Of a DNA stretch of 64,000 nucleotides, positions 8,000-15,197 are shown piece after piece (the stretch's first letter is position 1; each line of letters begins with the position of its first letter). Source of the stretch: CAZCJU01 sp964562175 (lineage in GTDB: Bacteria > Bacillota > Clostridia > Oscillospirales > CAG-272); NCBI GenBank assembly GCA_964562175.1, contig CAZLRV010000007.1, forward strand, positions 33,422 to 97,421. Direction: 5' to 3'. The notes under the pieces are model-generated. The model saw nothing but the letters and a program-made list of their open reading frames with translations, had not been told where the DNA came from and made no database searches. The position numbers and the translations under genes are program-made.

Positions 8000-10900
8000 T
8001 TATTTTGCGAAATGCTTTCTCTTTTTGCCGTAAGCTACTGTACCTGCCAATGCGCCGCCGCTGACAACGAGCAGTGCAAACCAAATTACCATATGGCTGT
8101 TATCGCCGGTTTCGGGAACTTTGCTATCGCTCGGCTTTGAAACGATGGTGTCCGCAAGGGTGATCTCGTTGTTGCAATCCTTGTCACCGAAGTACTTGTT
8201 GCAATCCTCACAGTGCCAATACTCAATGTTGCCGTCGGCTTCGGCGGTTGCCGCCTTTGCTTCGACGTGCTTCAGCTTTCTGTGATTTTTGCCGTCACGT
8301 TCCCCGTACTTCTCACCGCAGATACCGCACACCGCTTCTTCGTTGCAGCTTGCTTCTCCGCCGCTGTGAGAATTTACGTTCTGACCGCAATAGTCGCAAG
8401 TATGCTTGCCCTCTGCCGCCTCATGCACTCCCATAGGTGCGCCGCAATCATCGCATTTGTGGTCTTTGTTTTTGTCCTCGCACTGACTTGCATTCTTGCC
8501 GCAGTAATCACAGGTATGCTTGCCCTCTGCCGCTTCATGCACTCCCATAGGTGCGTCACAGTCGTCACATTTGTGGTCTTTGTTCTCGTCCGTACACGTC
8601 GATGCCGTCTTGCCACAGTAATCGCAAGTATGCTTGCCCTCTGCCGCCTCATGCACTCCCATAGGTGCGCCGCAGTCATCGCATTTGTGGTCTTTGTTTT
8701 TGTCCTCGCACTGACTTGCATTCTCGCCGCAGTAGTCGCAAGTATGCTTGCCCTCTGCCGCTTCATGCACTCCCATAGGTGCGCCGCAATCATCGCATTT
8801 GTGGTCTTTGTTTTTGTCTATACACGTCGATACCGTCTTACCGCAGTAATCGCAAGTATGCTTGCCCTCTGCCGCTTCATGCACTCCCATGGTTGCTCCG
8901 CACACGTCGCACTCATGGTTCTTGTTTTTGTCTATACACGTTGATACCGTCTTACCGCAGTAATCGCAAGTATGCTTGCCCTCTGCCGCTTCATGCACTC
9001 CCATGGTTGCTCCGCACACGTCGCACTCATGGTTCTTGTTTTTATCTATACACGTTGATGCTGTCTCACCGCAGTAATCGCACTTATGGTCTTTGCTTCC
9101 GTCAACACAATCCGTTTCAATGAAACGAGAATTTGCTTTGTCGTAGTGGTATACTTTTTCTTCACCGTCTCCGATCTTCACCGTATGACGTCCGTCTGTC
9201 AGATATGCGTAAAGATTTGTGTCTGCCGCATCTCCCGCCGTATGGTTGGACGGGGTATGTTTTACTCCGTCAATGTATACATCCTTACCGCTCGGATTCG
9301 CTATAACTAACAGATATACCTCTTTAGCTCCCTCGCCCTTTCCGTTTTTCGGAATGCACACGTTAAGCTTACGTGACGGTTCGCTGCTGCTTTCTCCTCC
9401 CGTTCCGATGAGAGGTGTTATTCTGCCGTTGGTATTCACCGGTTCGGCAATACGTATCGAGCCGCCCGAAATGACTACTTCGATCTGCGCATTATTGTAG
9501 TATCCGGCTCCGATTCCCGATCCGTTCTTCGACGTAACAGTAATCGTTCCTCCCGAAATCGTGATGTTTTCGGGTTCGGTGGCGGCACCTCCGATTGCGG
9601 ATGCATTATCTCCGCCGTTGGCATTGACGACTCCTCCCGTGATCGTGATACCGTCGATAATATCGCTGTTAAATCCTCCGCCGATGCCGGCTCCGAAATT
9701 TCCGCCGGTTGCGGTGACTTTTCCGCCCGATATGGTAATGTCTTCGATATTGCTTTTATATCCTCCGCCGATTCCGGCTCCGGAGTTTCCTCCGAGTGCG
9801 GTAACGTCTCCGCCCTTTATCGTGATGTTCGACACGCTGCCCCAATTTCCGCCGCCGATTCCGGCACAGTTGACTCCGCCCTGCGCCTTAACGATTCCGC
9901 CTTCGATGGTGATATTCGATGCGATGAGCTTATCATGCGAGTATTCGGCGACGCCGTAACCGCTTCCGATTCCGGCTCCCCAGGCTCCGCCGATCGCGGT
10001 AACATTTCCGCCTTTTATCGTGATGTTCGATGCGCCTCCGCCGAGGTAGTTTTCGCCGTTGACATCACCGTAATTATAACCTCCGCCGATTCCGGCAGAG
10101 TAGATTCCTCCCTGTGCAACTATCGTTCCGTCAAGAATGATGATGTTGCTCGTATTGCAACGGTAGCCGCTTCCGATTCCGGCTCCGCAATTTTCTCCCG
10201 TTGCGTTGAGCGTTCCACGTCCCGTGATCGTCAGCTTTCCGCTTCCGCTTCCTTTCTGAAGTGCCGCAACTCCGAAGCCGCCACGGAGGGTGTTGACGCT
10301 TCCGTTTGCAAGCGTTATCGTTACATTCTCTCCGTTTCCGTCCGCAACTGCGATCGGTGCATAGCCGACAGTACTGTTTTCAGCATTTCCCGTTTCGGAA
10401 GTGTCGATATTCACTCCCGAAAGTGTGATATTCGCATTCACTCCCGCCGCCGTCACGATTCTATCCGCCGTCCTCGCCACTCCGTTTCTCATACCGACAG
10501 TCATAGACTTGTCGCTGAGTATCGTGAGTACTCCGAGAGCGTAGCTGTAGTCTGTTCCCTCAACTGCCGCCTCCGATGTGTTTGACGTGATCGTCAGGTC
10601 ACGTTCACGGTCAAATTTTCCGTTTTTATAGCTGTATACATACTCGATTCCGTCCTCTCCCACCTTCACCGTGTGACTGCCGGTTGTCGTAAGCCACAGA
10701 TAGAGGTTGGTGTCTTTCGCATCTGCCGCCGTGTGGTTCGACGGAATGTATTTCACTCCGTCAACATACACGTCATCTCCGCGCGGATTCTCAATGATAA
10801 GCGATGCGACAGGGTTTTCCGATGCACCGACAACAGGTTCGCTTACCGTTCCCGCCTTGACAGAGCCGCCGAGAATGTGTATCTTACCTGCCATGTTTTT

Positions 10901-13453
10901 GCCTTGGCAACCGATATCATCTTGAACTCCTCCGCCTATTGCGGTGACCGTTCCCGAGTATATGTATATATTCTTTGCAACGTAGGCGCTGCCGATGCCG
11001 GGAGAGTTGTCACCGACAGCTGTCACAACAGGACCGTTTTTATCCACACCCGTTTCGTCACCTATTACGATATTATCGCAAACTCCGCTGTCGCCGGAAC
11101 CGATTCCCGGTGCATTTTCACCGCCGTATGCGGTGATATGACCTTTCAGTATCGTTATGTTTTGGGCATCAACATCGTTGCCGATTCCGGGTGCTCCGCT
11201 TCCGCCGCGTACCGTAAGCGATACTTTTGCGTTCGGAGATGTGAGTTCTTCGGTGATGACAAGAGCCCAGGATTCAATAGATGGCGTTTGAATACCCGCA
11301 CAGTTCTTGCCGCTTATCAGGCGGTTTTCATATGTACCGGTGCCCGAGTTGGTTATCGTCAGCGTGACGGCGCCGTGACCGCCACGTTCTATCATGAAAG
11401 CCGCTTTGTTATCAAACTCCGACACGTCGATGTAGACGTTGCACAGCCTGATGTTCGCAATCACATCCTTCGCCACGACGATCCTGTCGGTCGCCGCCTC
11501 GGCGGGATTCTTATTCGATATCGTCATCGTCTTGCTCGACAGTATTGTCAGCACTCCGTCTCCGCTGTAGCTGTAGTCGGTTCCTTCGACTATCCCGTCG
11601 CCCGTGATGCTCAGCTCTCGCGTCTTGAACTCCGCATAGACATCTACCCACGGGTCCCCACCTACGATGCCGATCGCATCGGCTATGTCACTCAGCTTCG
11701 CATTGCGACCGATGACTACCTTCTTGCCGTCCTTTTCATAGTACCAATGCTTGAACGATCTGCCGGATATTTGCGGCTCATCGACAAGCTCATATATTTT
11801 TGCGTCGGGTGAAACATGTGCGATCTCACGATATGTACTGCTCTCTTTCTTGAAACACACGAACGTTCTCTCGTCGTCGCTTCCGCAGTCTTTGCACTTG
11901 AAATTCTCAAAGTTGTGTGTCGTCTTGTTTTGTGCAAGACCGCATCCCGACACCGTACACCTATCCTCGTGATAACGGTATCCGTCATTTCCACTGCAGG
12001 GCACACATTTCATGGTATCGGTAGTTATCTTACCGTCCACTATATGAAAGTGTACCGCATTTCCCTGATTATCTTTCAGCACGTCTCCCTCGGCAAGATA
12101 AAGATACAGATTTGTATCGCCGTCGATTGCCTTGCTGTTGCGCGGTGTATACTCAACGCCGTTTACAAGATACGCCTTTTCATCCGGGTTTGAGATAGTC
12201 ATGAGCGCAACGCTCTGACCTTTTGCGTTCACCGCCTGACAACCGTGCTTCGGCGCATTCACCGAGCCACCTGTGATCTTTATGTTCGTGCAGTCGCCGG
12301 AATTGCCATCTTCTTTCGTACCACTGCCGATGTCGTCGGCCTTATAATTTTTGGTGGTAGCACCAACAGCCTTCACAGTGCCGCCCGAGATGGTAACATT
12401 GTCGACATTTCCCGGTTTAGAGAATCTCGTAGAACCACCGCTACCTATACCCGCGCCAGCATTAAAAGGATCATTATCATAGGCTGAACCAAAAGCCCGA
12501 ACAACGCCGCCCGAGATGGTAATGCCGTCTACATTTGTACTATGTCCGTTCGCATCATTTTGCAGACCTGAACCGATGCCGGCACCGCCAAAGTTGCCGT
12601 AAGCTGTAACGTCGCCGTCTTTTATTATAATATTTTTTGCTTCGCCATTCATTCCGCCTCCGATACCGGCTGATTTTTTACCGCCCGTTGCTTTAACGGT
12701 ACCGCCTTCGATGGTGATGCCGTCTACACGACCACTATCTCCACAGCCGATGCCGGCAGCATTTTCACCACCATTCGCTATGACGGTGCCGCTTTTTATG
12801 ACAATATTCGAGGCGGTACCATCGAGGCAACTGCCGATACCGGGAGCATAATTGCCTCCCGTAGCATAGATCGTCGGACCGTCAATATATATGTTGCTTA
12901 CATTTCTATTATACGGTCCACCGCCAATACCGGCACCACCTGCTACACTGGCGTCTGAAGATTCGCCGGTTGTATAGAGCGTGCCATTGCCGATGAACGT
13001 CAGCGTTCCGGTATATTCGCCAATAGCTCCGTACAAGATACCCGGGTAGTTCCGTCCGGCGACGCGGTTGACCGTACCTTCTACAACCTCTATTGTGACG
13101 TTAGCCGTGCTGTTTGCCGCAACTTTTATAGCAGCGGTACCGATAATATTTTGCGTGTTAATGTTGACGCCCTCAAGATTGAGCCTGACATCGATGTTCG
13201 CATTTATCTCGATCCTCCAGCTGGTCGCCGTGTTCGGATCCTTGTTTTTAACGGAGAACAAACCGTGGTTGATGATTTTGATGACCTTGTTCGTCTCGTC
13301 CCGAGTCCATCCGCTGCCCTCATTTTCGTCACTTTTGAAGTAGAAATCTCCCACTTCTACATAGCCTGCCGCACGCACCATACGTGCCACAAGCGGCAGG
13401 GAGCACAGCAGCATACACAAAGCAAGCACCATACTTAAATGCCGTTTTTTCAT
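8000..13453 (-). CDS. Giant beta-helix surface protein with Cys-rich repeat stalk and wall anchor
   Basis: A 1,817-residue exported protein with a signal peptide at about 1-28. Three right-handed parallel beta-helix blocks (about 50-430, 620-930 and 950-1400) are built from rungs of the form G-(A/P)-G-I-G-(G/S)-G, N-I-x-I-x-(G/D)-G and A-x-G-G. An InlB/Flg_new-like segment with FKHWYYEKDG lies near 570-620. Residues about 1450-1690 hold six 38-residue repeats with paired CxxC motifs. The tail has KVPETGD, a hydrophobic stretch and a KKRKH end, like a sortase substrate (a variant of LPxTG). A ribosome site TATGGAGG precedes the ATG. It is likely a cell-wall-anchored adhesin or glycan-binding protein. 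It lies 82 bases after a TetR gene in the same direction, and may be read with it. No enzymatic motif was recognised. Confidence 0.85.
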   Translation of the reverse strand: MKKRHLSMVLALCMLLCSLPLVARMVRAAGYVEVGDFYFKSDENEGSGWTRDETNKVIKIINHGLFSVKNKDPNTATSWRIEINANIDVRLNLEGVNINTQNIIGTAAIKVAANSTANVTIEVVEGTVNRVAGRNYPGILYGAIGEYTGTLTFIGNGTLYTTGESSDASVAGGAGIGGGPYNRNVSNIYIDGPTIYATGGNYAPGIGSCLDGTASNIVIKSGTVIANGGENAAGIGCGDSGRVDGITIEGGTVKATGGKKSAGIGGGMNGEAKNIIIKDGDVTAYGNFGGAGIGSGLQNDANGHSTNVDGITISGGVVRAFGSAYDNDPFNAGAGIGSGGSTRFSKPGNVDNVTISGGTVKAVGATTKNYKADDIGSGTKEDGNSGDCTNIKITGGSVNAPKHGCQAVNAKGQSVALMTISNPDEKAYLVNGVEYTPRNSKAIDGDTNLYLYLAEGDVLKDNQGNAVHFHIVDGKITTDTMKCVPCSGNDGYRYHEDRCTVSGCGLAQNKTTHNFENFKCKDCGSDDERTFVCFKKESSTYREIAHVSPDAKIYELVDEPQISGRSFKHWYYEKDGKKVVIGRNAKLSDIADAIGIVGGDPWVDVYAEFKTRELSITGDGIVEGTDYSYSGDGVLTILSSKTMTISNKNPAEAATDRIVVAKDVIANIRLCNVYIDVSEFDNKAAFMIERGGHGAVTLTITNSGTGTYENRLISGKNCAGIQTPSIESWALVITEELTSPNAKVSLTVRGGSGAPGIGNDVDAQNITILKGHITAYGGENAPGIGSGDSGVCDNIVIGDETGVDKNGPVVTAVGDNSPGIGSAYVAKNIYIYSGTVTAIGGGVQDDIGCQGKNMAGKIHILGGSVKAGTVSEPVVGASENPVASLIIENPRGDDVYVDGVKYIPSNHTAADAKDTNLYLWLTTTGSHTVKVGEDGIEYVYSYKNGKFDRERDLTITSNTSEAAVEGTDYSYALGVLTILSDKSMTVGMRNGVARTADRIVTAAGVNANITLSGVNIDTSETGNAENSTVGYAPIAVADGNGENVTITLANGSVNTLRGGFGVAALQKGSGSGKLTITGRGTLNATGENCGAGIGSGYRCNTSNIIILDGTIVAQGGIYSAGIGGGYNYGDVNGENYLGGGASNITIKGGNVTAIGGAWGAGIGSGYGVAEYSHDKLIASNITIEGGIVKAQGGVNCAGIGGGNWGSVSNITIKGGDVTALGGNSGAGIGGGYKSNIEDITISGGKVTATGGNFGAGIGGGFNSDIIDGITITGGVVNANGGDNASAIGGAATEPENITISGGTITVTSKNGSGIGAGYYNNAQIEVVISGGSIRIAEPVNTNGRITPLIGTGGESSSEPSRKLNVCIPKNGKGEGAKEVYLLVIANPSGKDVYIDGVKHTPSNHTAGDAADTNLYAYLTDGRHTVKIGDGEEKVYHYDKANSRFIETDCVDGSKDHKCDYCGETASTCIDKNKNHECDVCGATMGVHEAAEGKHTCDYCGKTVSTCIDKNKNHECDVCGATMGVHEAAEGKHTCDYCGKTVSTCIDKNKDHKCDDCGAPMGVHEAAEGKHTCDYCGENASQCEDKNKDHKCDDCGAPMGVHEAAEGKHTCDYCGKTASTCTDENKDHKCDDCDAPMGVHEAAEGKHTCDYCGKNASQCEDKNKDHKCDDCGAPMGVHEAAEGKHTCDYCGQNVNSHSGGEASCNEEAVCGICGEKYGERDGKNHRKLKHVEAKAATAEADGNIEYWHCEDCNKYFGDKDCNNEITLADTIVSKPSDSKVPETGDNSHMVIWFALLVVSGGALAGTVAYGKKRKHFAK
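8391..9085 (-). repeat. 114-bp tandem repeats encoding a 38-residue CxxC module
   Basis: Six near-identical units with a period of 114 bp; the landmark TATGCTTGCCCTCTGCC recurs at about 8402, 8516, 8630, 8744, 8858 and 8972 on the plus strand. Each unit encodes GVHEAAEGKHTCDYCG, then about nine residues, KNKDHKCDDCGA and a Met. The high DNA identity implies recent expansion or homogenisation, and copy number may vary between strains. Confidence 0.9.
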
Positions 13454-13483
13454 AAGAACATACCTCCATATTTTTTAGTGGTG

Positions 13484-13526
13484 AATGAAAAATGCATAAT
13501 GCAGAATGCATAATGTATAATTATGT
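13484..13526. repeat. Short ATG-rich direct repeats upstream of the surface protein
   Basis: The AT-rich gap between the TetR stop and the surface-protein start contains repeated ATGCATAATG/ATGCAGAATG words. Their role is unknown. They could be replication-slippage sequence between two genes. Confidence 0.4.
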
Positions 13527-13535
13527 TGATCTTAT

Positions 13536-14249
13536 CTAAGTTCGGGATCTTGCTGTCGTGTTAATGTCGGAAAAATCGCTTTCAAAGTAATTTCCCAGCT
13601 GTTCAAACAACTGTTGCATAACGCCGTCGGCTAATTTGTTTATGTCAAGGCTGCGAACAAAGGTAAGTATCTGTTCGATTTCTTCTTCACCGACACGGTA
13701 AATGCGCAAGGAGGCGGTTAAGAACCTCTCTATCTTTCTGTGCAACGGAAAATGCACATCACAGGGCTTTGCCATATAGCCTCGCATCAGTGCCGCAGAG
13801 CCAATCTCCATTTCGTAAAACTCGCTTTCCTCGTAATCGGGAAAACGGTCACCGAAAATGGCTTTCAGCTCCCTCGCCATATTCTGATAGATGTATTCCA
13901 CCGTATCCGGCATGGTGTAAGCCTCGGTGTACAGCTCACGCAGATTTTCGTTCCGCTCCGTCAGAACGATTTGAATGACTGTTTCCACCGCATAAGTATA
14001 TGTGGGCGGAAGTGATGCTTCTGCGGATTGCTTTGCCGCACTGAACTGACCGGAAAACATAAGCTTAACCAGCTCGGCAATCAAGCCCTCCTTGTTGCGG
14101 AAAAAGTTCTGCACACTGCAAACAGCTACACCTGCTGTGCTTGCAATTTGCTTCATGGTAGTGTCCCGATAGCCCTGCTCCAACAGCAGTCTCGCACTGA
14201 CTGCAAGAATATGATTTTTGGTCGGCATACTGGATTTTCGTATTGCCAA
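13536..14249 (-). CDS. TetR-family transcriptional regulator
   Basis: A 237-residue one-component regulator. The N-terminal helix-turn-helix (about residues 12-58) contains NHILAVSARLLLEQGYRDTTM, then QIASTAGVAVCSVQNFF; the remainder is an all-helical ligand-binding and dimerisation domain. The likely start is TTG at 14249, because GGAGG/GAGG ribosome sites lie just upstream, whereas the in-frame ATG eight codons later has none. An extended -10 promoter lies directly upstream. The large surface-protein gene follows 82 bases downstream on the same strand and is the obvious candidate target, but no operator could be assigned. Confidence 0.9.
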   Translation of the reverse strand: MAIRKSSMPTKNHILAVSARLLLEQGYRDTTMKQIASTAGVAVCSVQNFFRNKEGLIAELVKLMFSGQFSAAKQSAEASLPPTYTYAVETVIQIVLTERNENLRELYTEAYTMPDTVEYIYQNMARELKAIFGDRFPDYEESEFYEMEIGSAALMRGYMAKPCDVHFPLHRKIERFLTASLRIYRVGEEEIEQILTFVRSLDINKLADGVMQQLFEQLGNYFESDFSDINTTARSRT

Positions 14250-14287
14250 ACGTCCTCGCCTCCGTTCTTTTATCGGTATCTGTACTA

Positions 14288-14316
14288 ATTATACCACGTT
14301 TGCACCGAAATTGCAA
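14288..14316 (-). promoter_or_regulatory. Promoter of the TetR gene
   Basis: Minus strand: -35 TTGCAA (14316-14311), 17-bp spacer, -10 TATAAT (14293-14288) with TGG directly before it (extended -10). The start would be near 14281, about 30 bases before the TTG start codon. Confidence 0.7.
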
Positions 14317-14730
14317 TACGTTTAGCAAGAAAACACAGGAAATATTGTAACTTTTTTGTGTACATATCTCACTGTCAAGCGAAAAGCTTGTAATATACAA
14401 GACAGCACTTAAAAAGTATACGATCGAGAACTTTCAAAGGTAGAAAGGTCGCAAATGAATGGCAGAGTTACCTCCTATTAAATGTAATATAATTGCCTAA
14501 AGCAACACATTCCAAAGCAACGGGAATTGCGGTCTTTCCTAAGTAAATAATTGCTTGCGGTGACATACCGCTTTTGCGGATCGTAAAGCATTCAAGCACA
14601 ACACTTATAGTTGAAGTAATACCGAAAACAAGGATATCTTCAACCGAAGTGGATAAGAATGCTGTATGGGAATAGATGCTGACAAATTCCGGTTTGTACA
14701 AGTAATAAATTTGACTTTATATCAAAATCA
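14317..14730. other. Non-coding stretch, possibly a decayed gene
   Basis: No convincing gene. A minus-strand open frame of 77 codons (14468-14701) starts with TTG without a clear ribosome site and matches no family I recognise. Plus-strand frames are broken by many stops. A terminator-like hairpin closes the stretch at 14731. It may be a gene remnant or simply spacer beside a tRNA. Confidence 0.35.
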
Positions 14731-14760
14731 AGACCACTTACCGATAACGGTAGGTGGTCT
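14731..14760 (+). terminator. Intrinsic terminator-like hairpin
   Basis: AGACCAC, one unpaired base, TACCG, a 4-base loop, then CGGTA, one unpaired base and GTGGTCT, followed by TTCATTTT on the plus strand. No plus-strand gene precedes it, which suggests a lost gene or an unrecognised short transcript. Confidence 0.6.
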
Positions 14761-14890
14761 TTCATTTTACATATACAATATTTTATCATCTGCCTTTTAG
14801 CAATTGTCAGCTTAAAAACATCATCAACTCTGCCCGTGCATTTGCCTTTTGCAATGCGGAAGTTAAGCTGTTCTGCAAAAACAAAGAAAA

Positions 14891-14922
14891 CCGAAAGCAC
14901 TTACAAGATCAAGTGATTTCGG
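14891..14922 (-). terminator. Terminator of the tRNA-Arg transcript
   Basis: On the minus strand CCGAAA plus CACTT pair with AAGTG plus TTTCGG, with a single mismatch, followed by a long U-rich run (TTTTCTTTGTTTTT). It lies 7 bases past the encoded CCA of the tRNA. Confidence 0.85.
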
Positions 14923-14929
14923 CGTTGTG

Positions 14930-15004
14930 TGGCACCCCCTGCGAGAATCGAACTCACAACTAACCCTTAGGAGGGGTTTATTATATCCATTTAACTAAGG
15001 GGGC
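14930..15004 (-). tRNA. tRNA-Arg, anticodon CCU
   Basis: A cloverleaf folds on the minus strand. The 7-bp acceptor stem GCCCCCT/AGGGGGT has a terminal G-U pair. The D arm has a GTTA/TAAT stem. The anticodon stem is AACCC/GGGTT with loop CTCCTAA, so the anticodon is CCT at 14969-14971. The T arm is GTGAG-TTCGATT-CTCGC, and the discriminator G is followed by an encoded CCA. It reads AGG codons. It stands alone with its own terminator. No integrase or attachment duplication is seen next to it. Confidence 0.95.
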
Positions 15005-15163
15005 GAACAATATTTTATTGAAAAAAGGAAATGTGTTTTGCAAATGTTCATCCTTAAGTAAATTATGTATGCTATTATAAAGTTCGTGGGACGAAGTTTA
15101 CACTTTGATATTATACATTAAATGTGTGAATAATTCAAACTGAAAAAAAGAATAATTATATTT

Positions 15164-15177
15164 ATGCGTTAGCGCAT
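15164..15177. promoter_or_regulatory. Small palindrome before the rhamnosidase gene
   Basis: ATGCG, TTAG, CGCAT lies 21 bases before the rhamnosidase start and just ahead of the AAAGGA ribosome site. It could be an operator or a small mRNA hairpin. The upstream sequence is AT-rich and no -35/-10 pair stands out. Confidence 0.25.
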
Positions 15178-15197
15178 TAAATCGAAAGGATCTTAAA

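Noticed and set aside
8213..9123. Long plus-strand open frames opposite the Cys-rich repeats
   Set aside because: They are shadows of the 114-bp repeats in the real minus-strand gene, whose signal peptide, Cys motifs and wall anchor are coherent.
14468..14701. Minus-strand open frame of 77 codons
   Set aside because: TTG start, no clear ribosome site, no recognisable family. Kept only as a note under the non-coding stretch.
14754..14963. Plus-strand open frame of 69 codons
   Set aside because: Its C-terminal part (PCENRTHN) is the translation of the tRNA-Arg gene on the other strand, a familiar false gene.
14930..15004. Integration site of a mobile element at tRNA-Arg
   Set aside because: tRNA genes are common targets, but no integrase, excisionase or duplicated tRNA end was found on either side.
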